From Segniliparus sp051660745 (GTDB taxonomy: Bacteria > Actinomycetota > Actinomycetes > Mycobacteriales > Mycobacteriaceae): a stretch of DNA of 64,000 nucleotides. The position numbers and the translations under genes are program-made. Location: positions 62,001 through 126,000 of the forward strand of contig NZ_JBOFQF010000017.1 of the NCBI RefSeq assembly GCF_051660745.1, given 5' to 3'. This document shows, piece by piece, positions 42,913-51,350 of the stretch (its first letter is position 1; each line of letters begins with the position of its first letter). The notes under the pieces were generated by a model, which was not told the origin of the DNA, ran no database searches, and saw nothing but the letters and a program-made list of their open reading frames with translations.

Positions 42913-43979
42913 TGGGTTTGAGCGTGCCCTCGGATGAAGAGGTGGTCTTCGAGACCTCGGGAAGCACAGGGCCTGCACGGCGTTGGGCCAGGACGAGCCG
43001 GCAACTTGTCTGCGAGGTCGATCTGATCGCTGATCGGATGATCGGCGAGATCGACATGGTCGTCAGCTACGCTCCGCCCCGGCACGTGTTCGGATCGCTG
43101 TTCGGGGAGTGGCTGCCGCGCACGCGTGGCGTTCCCGTGGCGCAGGCTTGGGCCAACCCCTATGAATTCCCCGAGGTGCCGCCCGGAGCGCGAGTGCTCG
43201 TAGTCTGCGTGCCGATGGCGTGGGACTTGTTACGAAGGAATTGGCGGAGTTTGGCGCGTGCCCGGTCCGTGGTGGCGTTGCACAGCTCTGCGGCTGCGCC
43301 TGCGGCGGCGTACGAAGCTATAGCCTCGGCCGGGCCGAAACTAACTGCTCACGAGATCCTCGGCTCGACGGAGACTGGAGGGATCGCGCATCGCCAGCTG
43401 CGTCCCGGCGGCGAGGATGATGTGTGGACCGTTTTGCCCGACGTTGTGCTGCTCAGGGATGCGGATGTGCGACCGGGCGGGGGACAGGCGCTACTGATAC
43501 GCAGCCCCCGGCTGGCCCGCTCTTTCGGCGAGCAGACACCCCCCGAGAGCTGGGCGACCGGCGATCTCGTGGAATTCGTCGGGACGGACGGCTTCCGGCT
43601 GATCGGCAGGAGCAGCTCGCTCATCAAGGTCAATGGCGTCAAGGTGTACCTCTCCGAGATCGAGCGGCGGCTGGCCCAAAGTGTGCGGGGGGCGGATTTT
43701 GTCGCAGTCCCGACGCTCCGCGACCGTACGGCGGGCGAGGGTTATATCGTGTTCTGGGTTCGCCGCGACCTCAATTTGGGAACCGCGGACGTGCGCAGGG
43801 CATTGTCCGGCCTGCCGAGTCCGGCGCACGTCGTCGAGCTGGCGAGGATCCCGCTCACCCCGCAAGGGAAACCCGACCGTGGAGCGCTCGCGAGGGCGTC
43901 GCGGACGGATTCTGCGCGTATGGGCGGCCGATATCTGTACGAGGTCGACGGCATGTCGAGCGAGGAGAGCGTGGCATGA
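42912..43979 (+). CDS. Minimal ANL-type acyl-adenylating enzyme
   Basis: A 355-residue AMP-binding enzyme. The phosphate loop is unusually near the start (FETSGSTGPARRWARTS, about 13-29), so the N-terminal 100-150 residues of usual adenylation domains are missing. Later motifs are kept: HEILGSTETGGIAHR, SWATGDLVEF, the hinge GRSSSLIKVNGVKVYLSEIE, and the catalytic lysine in LTPQGKPDRGAL. It overlaps the ACP gene by one base and the SDR gene by four. Probable role: activate an acid and load it on the ACP encoded before it. Confidence 0.82.
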   Translation: MGLSVPSDEEVVFETSGSTGPARRWARTSRQLVCEVDLIADRMIGEIDMVVSYAPPRHVFGSLFGEWLPRTRGVPVAQAWANPYEFPEVPPGARVLVVCVPMAWDLLRRNWRSLARARSVVALHSSAAAPAAAYEAIASAGPKLTAHEILGSTETGGIAHRQLRPGGEDDVWTVLPDVVLLRDADVRPGGGQALLIRSPRLARSFGEQTPPESWATGDLVEFVGTDGFRLIGRSSSLIKVNGVKVYLSEIERRLAQSVRGADFVAVPTLRDRTAGEGYIVFWVRRDLNLGTADVRRALSGLPSPAHVVELARIPLTPQGKPDRGALARASRTDSARMGGRYLYEVDGMSSEESVA

Positions 43980-44728
43980 CCCGGCTGATAGTCGTGACCG
44001 GAGCCAGCGCAGGGATTGGAAAGGCAACGGCGCAGCGGTTTGTCGGCAACGGCGACAAGGTCTTGCTTGTGAGCAGACGAGCCGACCGCCTCGCGGCGGC
44101 GGCGGAGGAGCTCGCCCAAGGCACGCCGGAGGCGGACGTGGGCTATCTCGCGTGCGATATGTCCGACCCGGGCTCTGCCGCCCGGCTCAAAGAGCATGTT
44201 GTGTCGCTCGGCGTCCCGATCCACGCCTTGGTCTGCTGCGTGGGCTCGGCCCCCGGTGCTGATAGCGGGAGCTTGACATCCGTGCTCGCGGAATGGCGCG
44301 AGGCATACGAGGCCAACGTGTTGTCGGCGGTGATTGCTGTCGAAGGGCTCGGGCCGCTCGTCGGGGACGGCGGGAGCATCGTCTTGTACAGCTCGATCGC
44401 GGCCTATCGAGGGGCTTCTAGCGGGACGGGCGCGTACGGCGCAGCGAAGGCTGCTCTCCATGCGTATGTCCATGCGTTAGCCGCCAGGCTCGGGGGCCGC
44501 GGCATCACTGTGAACGCGATCGCGCCAGGCTACATCGCGGACACGGAGTTTTTCGGGGAGGGCCTCCCCGCCGCCCGCGAGGCCATGCTCGTCCGGCAGA
44601 CGCTGCTGGGCCGTCCCGGCAGGCCAGGCGATGTCGCCGGACTCGCGTTCTATCTGTGCTCGCCCGACGGCGCGTACATAACATCGCAAATCATACAGAT
44701 CAATGGCGGTTCGGGGCATGGCGTATGA
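43976..44728 (+). CDS. SDR-family oxidoreductase (cluster copy 1)
   Basis: A 250-residue classical SDR: TGASAGIGKA, catalytic Ser (LYSSIAAYRG), YGAAK, and C-terminal QIIQINGGSGHGV. It is a clear paralogue of the 250-residue SDR on the minus arm (50598-51350), with matching segments such as ADTEFFGEGLP against DETEFFGDRLA and the same ending. It overlaps the ligase before and after it by ATGA. Probably a ketoreductase acting on the ACP-bound or free intermediate. Confidence 0.88.
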   Translation: MTRLIVVTGASAGIGKATAQRFVGNGDKVLLVSRRADRLAAAAEELAQGTPEADVGYLACDMSDPGSAARLKEHVVSLGVPIHALVCCVGSAPGADSGSLTSVLAEWREAYEANVLSAVIAVEGLGPLVGDGGSIVLYSSIAAYRGASSGTGAYGAAKAALHAYVHALAARLGGRGITVNAIAPGYIADTEFFGEGLPAAREAMLVRQTLLGRPGRPGDVAGLAFYLCSPDGAYITSQIIQINGGSGHGV

Positions 44729-45825
44729 CCAGCTGTTCGGCGCCCATGGCCCAAGGAAGACCAGGTAGACTCGTGACACCCTCCAAAGAACAAGCCGATC
44801 TGCATATCCAGGAGATGATGCGGTGGCATTTCGGCCCGGACACCGGGTCGCGCTTCTGGCTTGACCGGAAGGCCCGGTTGGGCTTTGACCCTGTTGAGGA
44901 TGTGCGGTCTCTTGACGACCTGCTGAAATTCCCGAATTTCGTGGACGAGTTGCGCGATGTCCCTGTCGAGCATGTGATCCCCAGGGGGCTGGGCGACTCC
45001 GAGCAGATTTTTGCTGTGTACGAGAGCGGCGGCACGTCGGGCCCGCCGAAACGCTTCGTCATGTTCGATGGTTGGTTCGACCAGTACATGGCGTGGGAGA
45101 ATTCCCACTACGCCCAAGATCCGCAGGGACATGCCCTCACAGTGGGCCCTAGCGGGCCCCACATGCTCGGCGACTACTCCAAGCGCATTGCCCAGGCGCG
45201 GGGAGGGGTTCGGTTTGCGGTGGATCTCGACCCGCGATGGGTCAAGCACCTGTTGGGAATCGGCGACGCCGCGGGCGCGAGCGCCTATATCGAGCATCTC
45301 GTCGACCAAGCCGAGCACGTGCTGTCCTCGCAGGACATCGTGCTGCTCGTCACGACACCGCCGCTGTTGGCCCGGCTTGCGGAGCGCGGCTCGACGCGGG
45401 CGTTGATCGCAGACAAGGTGCGGCTGGTCCTATGGACCGGAGCCCATATGGATCTGGACGTTTTGGATTACCTGTCCACCGAGGTTTTTCCGCAGGTGCG
45501 ATTCCGGGGCTCGTACGGCAGCACGACCATGCTCAGCGGCACGGTGCAACGTGAGGCTTCGGAGGACGGCGAGGTGGTCTTCGATTCGTACGCGCCGTAC
45601 GTCTTCTATCGTGTCGTCGATCCGGACACGAGCCTGCCGGTCGAGTTCGGGACCGAAGGCTTTGTTGTGATGAACTATGTCACGAAATACGGACTTGTGC
45701 CCAATAGTTTGGAACGGGATCTTGCCACACGGGTGCCGAGTCTTTCCGGGGTCGGGGACTCGCTGAGAGATATCCATCCTGTCGCCGAGATGAACGGCCA
45801 GAAGATGATCGAGGGCGTGTACTAG
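44725..45825 (+). CDS. Aryl-acid adenylating enzyme (EhpF/LuxE-like)
   Basis: A 366-residue AMP-binding protein resembling the ligase component of aryl carboxylic acid reductases from phenazine-type pathways. Features: QADLHIQEMMRWHFGPDTGS, VEHVIPRGLG, P-loop VYESGGTSGPPKRFVMFDG, GPHMLGDYSK, RGSYGSTTMLSG, and ending NSLERDLATRVP ... SLRDIHPVAEMNGQKMIEGV. It would supply an acyl-adenylate to the LuxC-like reductase at 37546. The start at 44725 is set by an ATGA overlap. A ghost copy of this gene lies at 50324-50608. Confidence 0.8.
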   Translation: MTSCSAPMAQGRPGRLVTPSKEQADLHIQEMMRWHFGPDTGSRFWLDRKARLGFDPVEDVRSLDDLLKFPNFVDELRDVPVEHVIPRGLGDSEQIFAVYESGGTSGPPKRFVMFDGWFDQYMAWENSHYAQDPQGHALTVGPSGPHMLGDYSKRIAQARGGVRFAVDLDPRWVKHLLGIGDAAGASAYIEHLVDQAEHVLSSQDIVLLVTTPPLLARLAERGSTRALIADKVRLVLWTGAHMDLDVLDYLSTEVFPQVRFRGSYGSTTMLSGTVQREASEDGEVVFDSYAPYVFYRVVDPDTSLPVEFGTEGFVVMNYVTKYGLVPNSLERDLATRVPSLSGVGDSLRDIHPVAEMNGQKMIEGVY

Positions 45826-46053
45826 CGCAGGGCTCCCGCGCTTGCGCCCGAGGATGATCGCTCGCGCTGCAGACCGCCGGCTCCTCTTCCGGTTGGACGC
45901 TTAGGGGCTGATCTTGGGCGATCAGGCGGTGCGGACTCGTTTGCTACTCGGGCGTGTCGGCGGCAACGCCAAGTGCGCCGAGAAGGCGCTGATCCGTTTC
46001 GCGGTGGTGTCGGCGCACCACACAAATAGTCCGTTTCTCTGTTCTGTGCCGCT
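45826..46053. other. Convergent intergenic gap of the cluster
   Basis: The two arms of the cluster meet here. No strong hairpin with a T run is visible, and no gene is supported. Confidence 0.4.
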
Positions 46054-47730
46054 TCAACTTAAGTCTCTCAGGGTGTCAATGATGGACAGTATCGCAGATA
46101 TGTCACTATCGAGTCGACGATCCTGGGCGACATGCGCGCAGACAGAACGAATGAGATCGTGAGCACGTCCTGTCCCGGCCCCGCAATTGTTGCGGCCGCG
46201 GAAATCAACTGCTTGACAAGCGACGAGCAGGTGGATTGCTGCGGCCTCGGTAACCAATTGTGTGACATCTCTCGCGGATCGCGCAGCCATGGCAGACATG
46301 CTCACCTTGTCTTGATTGTGGCATTCGGTGGAGCGCGAAAACGTGCTCGAAGGAGTGGATCGAGACAGTGATTCCGCAGTGACCGCAGACATGGTCAACT
46401 GCAATCCCTTGAGGCCGTGGGAAAGGGTCTTCGCATTGGAATCGCTCTCGATCAGATTAGCCGGGAGGCCGTTGCTGTACCTGGCGTCGACGAGGAGGGC
46501 CACTTGTCGATCAAGGAGGTCGGCTATGCTTGACACTGCGATCTTAAGCGCATCTGCCGCCATTGCCACATGGCCGGCATAGAAATTTCCGCCACTGTGC
46601 ACCGCTGGGGGAGTGCGGGTGAAAAGAGGATTGTCGGATGCGCTGTTGATCTCTATGCGTAGCCAATTTTTGGCCCATTCGATAGTGTCCCGAAGGACCC
46701 CGATCACCTGGGGGGCGCATCGTATGGAATAGCGATCCTGAATAGCTCTCGGGAGCGATGCGTAATGCGCTTCTTTGGTTTCGGCGCTCGCCTCATCGAG
46801 CCGAGTGGCGTGGTCGGTCGTCAGAGACGACCCGCGTAACAGTTCTCGTAGGCGTCCAGCAGAACACACTTGTCCGGGATGGGGTTTGACCTCGTGAATA
46901 AATGGATCAAATGCGCCTCTATCGGCCAGCAGCGCTTCGGCGGATAGCGCAGTGCCGATCTCGGCTAGAAAAGCGATGTCTTCTGCCTCGCCGACAGCGA
47001 GGGTCGCGAGCGCCGCCGAGAAGGCCGTCCCGTTGATGAGGGCAAGGCCCTCCTTCGGTTCGAGCTTGAGAGGGCTAAGGTTGAGCTCGTCGAGGACTGC
47101 GGCCGAAGACCGAGTCGATCCTTTGTAGTTCAGCTCGCCCTCGCCGGAGAGCGCGGCAGCAATGTAGCTCAGGGGCACGAGGTCGCCACTGGCGCCCACG
47201 GAGCCTCGCGCCGGTATGACGGGCAGCGCGTTGTGCTCGAGTAGTTTCAGCAGCATTCTCGCCACTAGTGGACGTATGCCAGACCATCCCGCAGCGAGGG
47301 TATTCGCGCGTATGAGCAGTGTTGCTCGGACGACTTCGGGGTCGACAGGATTGCCAACCCCGGCCAGGTGGTAGAGCACCATCTGGCTTTGGAGAAGCGA
47401 CGCTCGTTCAGGTGGTATATGTCGGTCTGCGTTGTCGCCGTAGCCTGTTGTCACCCCATAGATCGGCCTGCCGCTGTCGACCATGAGCGCCATGGCCTCC
47501 CGAGACGCCTCCATGCGCTGCTCCGCGGTGTCCGACAGTCTCACTGAGCACGCGGTATCGCGAGAAATCCGACGCACAGTCTCGACGCTAAGCGAGCCGC
47601 CGTCAAGATCAACCGTACGATGGTCGTCGCCTCGGCCACGCGCATCGTTCACAGCGGCACCAATCGGCACGGGCGGGATCGGCGCGGCGCTCGGGAACGA
47701 TCTGGAGAAATTCGAGTCTCTAGCATACAT
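46054..47730 (-). CDS. MIO-type aromatic amino acid ammonia-lyase or aminomutase
   Basis: A 558-residue enzyme of the HAL/PAL/TAL family. The prosthetic MIO arises from Ala180-Ser181-Gly182 in RGSVGASGDLVPLSYIA; the catalytic Tyr91 is in YGVTTGYG; NSASDNPLF and the SSTFSRSTECHNQDKVSM region (the usual QEDHVSM loop reads NQDKVSM) are also present. The residues at the aryl-selectivity positions read Tyr120-His121 (MVLYHLAGVG), unlike Ser-His of histidine lyases, His-Leu of tyrosine lyases and Phe-Leu of phenylalanine lyases. About 40 extra residues precede the usual start. It would give a cinnamate-type acid or beta-amino acid for the cluster. Confidence 0.85.
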   Translation of the reverse strand: MYARDSNFSRSFPSAAPIPPVPIGAAVNDARGRGDDHRTVDLDGGSLSVETVRRISRDTACSVRLSDTAEQRMEASREAMALMVDSGRPIYGVTTGYGDNADRHIPPERASLLQSQMVLYHLAGVGNPVDPEVVRATLLIRANTLAAGWSGIRPLVARMLLKLLEHNALPVIPARGSVGASGDLVPLSYIAAALSGEGELNYKGSTRSSAAVLDELNLSPLKLEPKEGLALINGTAFSAALATLAVGEAEDIAFLAEIGTALSAEALLADRGAFDPFIHEVKPHPGQVCSAGRLRELLRGSSLTTDHATRLDEASAETKEAHYASLPRAIQDRYSIRCAPQVIGVLRDTIEWAKNWLRIEINSASDNPLFTRTPPAVHSGGNFYAGHVAMAADALKIAVSSIADLLDRQVALLVDARYSNGLPANLIESDSNAKTLSHGLKGLQLTMSAVTAESLSRSTPSSTFSRSTECHNQDKVSMSAMAARSARDVTQLVTEAAAIHLLVACQAVDFRGRNNCGAGTGRAHDLIRSVCAHVAQDRRLDSDISAILSIIDTLRDLS

Positions 47731-47742
47731 CGACCTCGTCTG

Positions 47743-48873
47743 TTATTCGTTCAAAAAGGCAACAACTGCGGATAGAAATATATCGCGTCCATGCTCTGGC
47801 CGATCGAGATGGACATAGTGGGTAGCCTTAGGGACTTCGAGAATTTCGACACGGGCGGCATGGTTCAGCTGGCTGTGAAGTTTGGCGATATCTTCGGGCC
47901 TGCTCCAGAAGTCGAATTCGCTGTGGGACAAAAGAACTTTTGCAGTGATCGCTGACGCGTCCCACTGTTGGTGGCCGGTCGCTATCAAGTAGCTCTCATA
48001 CATCGCGCCGCTCGGCGCCCTGAACGACGGCGGTGTGCGATCATGACTGGTAGGGTCTGACGCCAATGCCGCAGCCTTGTATGACTCGATGATAGCCGGA
48101 TCGTGCCAGGCGTTCTTATCCTTGTCCGGGATAGAGGCGTCCCATGAAGGAGTGAGGCTGTCTGCGGTGCTGAGCTCATAGGCGCCGACCGCAGGGTTGA
48201 AGTTTCCTGGCCGTGCAGGATCGTCATACGGCGATCCTTGGCCGATACGCGAGTGCTGCGAGGAACCCCCGTACAAGGAGTTGTCCATAATCAGGTGGCT
48301 CACCCGGTCTGGGTGCAATGCCGCGTACTGCCCGGCCCAGTGGCCGCCTGTCGCCCATCCGAATAACGCGATCTTGCCACCTGGCACCACGTAATCGACA
48401 ACAGCGGAGATGTCGCGCACGACAGCATCGGATCGGACAAGGGGCTGGTTCGCGATTGCCGGTTTCAGCATCTCCGCCGGTCTTGAGGAGCTGCCGTAAC
48501 CACGTGCGTCCATAATGTAGACCGTGTGGCCATGGCGTGCAAGACTCCCAGCGAAAGAACCATCGGCCACAGGCAGGTCGAAGCTCGGTATGCCGGACAC
48601 CCTCGCGCCGTGCAGCAACAGCACGGGCGACCCGCTTTCGCCGGGTGCTGAGATTTTTCGGACTCCAATATCCACATTCGGGTCCGAGGCCACCGAAAAA
48701 TCCTCACGGACGAGTCCGTCATGGTAATCAGCAACGGCCACCGCTGGGCTCAGCGCTAGCGATTTCCTTGCCTGTTTGCCTTGACGCTCGTGATCGCCGC
48801 ACGCGACGGTCGACATCAATGCCAATATCATCACTCCTAAATACCAGGCGCGGACGGATTTCGCTCGCAACAT
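47743..48873 (-). CDS. Exported alpha/beta-hydrolase fold protein lacking the nucleophile Ser
   Basis: A 376-residue protein with an N-terminal export signal ending STVAC (Cys25), perhaps a lipoprotein although the lipobox is atypical. The hydrolase core is complete: VLLLHGARVSG oxyanion loop, MDARGYGSSS, acidic residue in LLSHSEFDFWS, and His in ATHYVHLDRPEHG. At the nucleophile elbow the sequence is FGWATGGHW, with Ala174 where Ser is expected (codon GCG, one base from TCG). It could be a non-hydrolytic binding or cyclising protein, or recently inactivated. It lies 12 bases before the MIO enzyme in the same operon. Confidence 0.78.
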   Translation of the reverse strand: MLRAKSVRAWYLGVMILALMSTVACGDHERQGKQARKSLALSPAVAVADYHDGLVREDFSVASDPNVDIGVRKISAPGESGSPVLLLHGARVSGIPSFDLPVADGSFAGSLARHGHTVYIMDARGYGSSSRPAEMLKPAIANQPLVRSDAVVRDISAVVDYVVPGGKIALFGWATGGHWAGQYAALHPDRVSHLIMDNSLYGGSSQHSRIGQGSPYDDPARPGNFNPAVGAYELSTADSLTPSWDASIPDKDKNAWHDPAIIESYKAAALASDPTSHDRTPPSFRAPSGAMYESYLIATGHQQWDASAITAKVLLSHSEFDFWSRPEDIAKLHSQLNHAARVEILEVPKATHYVHLDRPEHGRDIFLSAVVAFLNE

Positions 48874-49031
48874 CTGACACCTCCAAACTTGCTCCTGCTT
48901 GACTGGCTGCCGATGTGCGGCCAGGCATCTGCTTCAGTTTTCTTATCTGATGTGGGATTCGAGGCCGAGCCGGTGGAATTCACGCCCGCGTCGCGAGCTG
49001 ACGGTACCATTATACTGCCTTCCCAGGGTTC

Positions 49032-50324
49032 TCAATCGACGTGCTGGTATAGTGACGGCACTAACGAGGCGAGTGCGTATTGATGAAGAAGTGATTCGAT
49101 CTGTTTGATCTGATTTTGGGTCCAGCTGGCGTCGAACATCTCGACGCCATGGAACAGATCGACTCGCAGGCGGCCATTGTATGACGAGGCGTACCCCATG
49201 TTTCCGTACACACTGCACAGGCCAACTCCGCCAGGGTTGCTGAGATCCATTTCGTTCCAGAAGGAGAAATCGTCGACCGTGAGTCCCGCCGGGGTCGGGA
49301 ACGGCGCGATCGCGCCGAGGTTCGAGAGCATCATCGGCGCAGGCAAGGCCGATTCGGTGGTCGCGGCGCCGATGCTGCTTCGCTGAACAGCTCCTGAGGC
49401 GAGGCCTGAACCGATGTCACTGAGCACACGCTCGGCGACCAACAGCAGGTCGTCGGCGTCGGCAGCAGGCAAGGCCGTCGTCGCGAATCCTAGTGTGTAG
49501 GTTCCCTCTGGCGCACGGACGGTTGGAGTCATATGCGGCCGGACATCGATGACCGATGTGAGCGCGATGCTGTGCGAGCCATCGCTGTAGCGCGCGAGCG
49601 CGGTGAGCGCGCATGCTGCGAGAATGCCGTGCACGGAAGTCGAATCCCGTGCGCACCGATCAAGCAAGGCGGCTGTCGTCGCGCGGCACAGCGAGAATTG
49701 GCCGTGCCGCAACCCGCTCAGGGCTTCCACGAGATGTTTCTTCACGCCCGCCGGATGCGTTCGGGCAGGCATCGGGCATGGCGGACCCAGCGGCGTCGCG
49801 TGCTCTTTCAGCAGCTCCTCAAGGGGACGGGCCGTCGTCGGCGATTCGGCGACCGGGTCGGTTGGCCTTCGAGGATCGGATTCGACTAGATCGCAGTAGA
49901 TCTCCCAGATGCGCCGCAAGGCATAGACCCCGAGCCGTCCATCGGCGATCGAGTGCCGCATGAGCAGCGAGACCACGTGGCCGTTGCGGCCGGTGGCCAC
50001 CTCCAGCGCCGCTGCGGCGTCCAGATCGTCAAGGGTGCGGTGTGCGGTGAGGTTGCCGCCCTGCGGCGGGATATCTGTGCAGACCACCAACCCGGCTCGA
50101 TCAATATCCGGGTAGAACGCGTATCGGTCGTTGGCGTCCTGAGCTAGTCGAACTGCGCCGGCCAGCCCTGGATTCTCTTGGCAAACCAGGCGCCAGGCTC
50201 GTTGCAAGGCGTCGATGTCAAGGTTGCCGGAGCAGTGCGCGGCAAACCGGATTGTGTTGCGCGCAGGCGCGCTCACACTTTCCGACGGGGTCAGCAGTCG
50301 GCTCGGTCGAGCGCGAAGAGCCAT
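49032..50324 (-). CDS. Condensation/PapA-type acyltransferase
   Basis: A 430-residue protein of the chloramphenicol acetyltransferase-like superfamily that includes condensation domains and mycobacterial PapA proteins. Active-site motif at 123-129: RHSIADG, which keeps the catalytic His124 and the Asp-Gly, with Arg in place of the first His. The first half-domain ends in LEELLKEH; the second has ALTSVIDVRPHM and PMMLSNLGAI. It probably joins the carrier-bound acyl group to an amine or alcohol. ATG 50324 is chosen because of the TGATG overlap with the upstream frame and GAGGGAG eight bases before it. Confidence 0.78.
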   Translation of the reverse strand: MALRARPSRLLTPSESVSAPARNTIRFAAHCSGNLDIDALQRAWRLVCQENPGLAGAVRLAQDANDRYAFYPDIDRAGLVVCTDIPPQGGNLTAHRTLDDLDAAAALEVATGRNGHVVSLLMRHSIADGRLGVYALRRIWEIYCDLVESDPRRPTDPVAESPTTARPLEELLKEHATPLGPPCPMPARTHPAGVKKHLVEALSGLRHGQFSLCRATTAALLDRCARDSTSVHGILAACALTALARYSDGSHSIALTSVIDVRPHMTPTVRAPEGTYTLGFATTALPAADADDLLLVAERVLSDIGSGLASGAVQRSSIGAATTESALPAPMMLSNLGAIAPFPTPAGLTVDDFSFWNEMDLSNPGGVGLCSVYGNMGYASSYNGRLRVDLFHGVEMFDASWTQNQIKQIESLLHQYALASLVPSLYQHVD

Positions 50325-50608
50325 CAGCATGCTCCCTCGATCAGCTCGCTGTGGCCGGATGCCGTCCTGGGGCGGATATCGCGCAGCGTCTCGTCGGAAC
50401 CGCTCGAGTCTGGTTCTCCGAACGCTATGTCGCGCTCGATACTGTTGGACAGCAATGAAGAGCAAGTCAAACGATTCATCACGACAACCTCCTCGCTACC
50501 CGTCGAGGCGTTGAAATGCCAGCGTGTCATCTCACGGATACACACGCCAGCCTGCGCTCGACCGGCGGCTGTCGGCGCAACCTCATCGTAGACAGCGTCA
50601 TACGCCAT
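50324..50608 (-). pseudogene. Internally deleted ghost of the aryl-acid adenylating enzyme
   Basis: A 94-residue frame whose first 38 residues match the N-terminus of the 366-residue ligase at 44725 (CIREMTRWHFNASTGS against HIQEMMRWHFGPDTGS), and whose residues 41-94 match its C-terminus (VVVMNRLTCSSLLSNSIERD against FVVMNYVTKYGLVPNSLERD; TLRDIRP against SLRDIHP; ELIEGAC against KMIEGVY). About 270 central residues with the whole active site are missing, yet the frame is kept, as are the overlaps with both neighbours. It cannot adenylate; whether it has another role is open. Confidence 0.8.
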
Positions 50609-51350
50609 GATTGGAGCCTCCGTTGATTTGCAGAATCTGGGAAGTCAGGTAAGCCCCCTCGGCGGAGCAGAGGAAGTAGCCCGCATTGGCGATGTCTTCG
50701 GGGCGGCCTGCACGGCCCAACGCTGTCTGTCGGATGAGCATCGTCCGCCGGGTATCAGCAAGTCGATCTCCGAAGAACTCGGTCTCGTCGACGAATCCGG
50801 GCGCAATCGCATTGACATTAATGCCGCGCGCGCCCACTCGTCCGGCGAGCGTGTGAATATAGGAATGCAGGGCCGCCTTGGCCGCTCCGTATGCGCCGGT
50901 TCCGCCAGACCCACGGTATGCAGCAATGGAGCTGAACAGCACAATGCTGCTGTTATCGCGCAGCACCGGCAGCAGTCCTTCGACAGAGATCGCGGCCGTC
51001 ATGACATTGGAACGGAGCGCCCCCTCCCATTCCTTGGCGATCTGCACGAGCGAGTCGCCCTCCGTCTGCGGCGCCGAACCGGCACAGCAGACCAGGCCGT
51101 CCACTCCGTCCCACCGCCGCCGGATTTCGTCGGCCAGCGCAGTCACGCCGTCAGGATCTGCGGCGTCGGTTGCATGAACGTAGGTCGCGGCTCCTGGTTT
51201 GGCCTGGCCGATCTGGTCGGCGACCTCCTTCAGCCGCTCCTCCCGCCTGCCAACCAGGATGACTCGGTCCCCAGCCACAGCGAAGCGGCGGGCGGTGGCG
51301 GCTCCGATGCCTGAGCCTGCTCCGGTGACGACTATCGTTCGATCCTTCAC
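50598..51350 (-). CDS. SDR-family oxidoreductase (cluster copy 2)
   Basis: A 250-residue SDR paralogous to that at 43976: TGAGSGIGAA, LFSSIAAYRG, YGAAK, APGFVDETEFFGDRL and the ending QILQINGGSNHGV. GTG start overlapping the amidase stop (GTGA). The gene after it is the ligase ghost, so the order SDR then ligase is the same as on the plus arm, which marks a duplicated two-gene module. Confidence 0.88.
   Translation of the reverse strand: MKDRTIVVTGAGSGIGAATARRFAVAGDRVILVGRREERLKEVADQIGQAKPGAATYVHATDAADPDGVTALADEIRRRWDGVDGLVCCAGSAPQTEGDSLVQIAKEWEGALRSNVMTAAISVEGLLPVLRDNSSIVLFSSIAAYRGSGGTGAYGAAKAALHSYIHTLAGRVGARGINVNAIAPGFVDETEFFGDRLADTRRTMLIRQTALGRAGRPEDIANAGYFLCSAEGAYLTSQILQINGGSNHGV

Noticed and set aside
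40165..42978. 937-residue minus-strand frame opposite the toroid gene
   Set aside because: Antisense shadow; Arg/Ala/Leu-rich without domain features, while the plus frames carry regular repeats and an ACP.
45826..46053. Bidirectional terminator between the cluster arms
   Set aside because: Only weak GC-rich dyads without T runs could be found.
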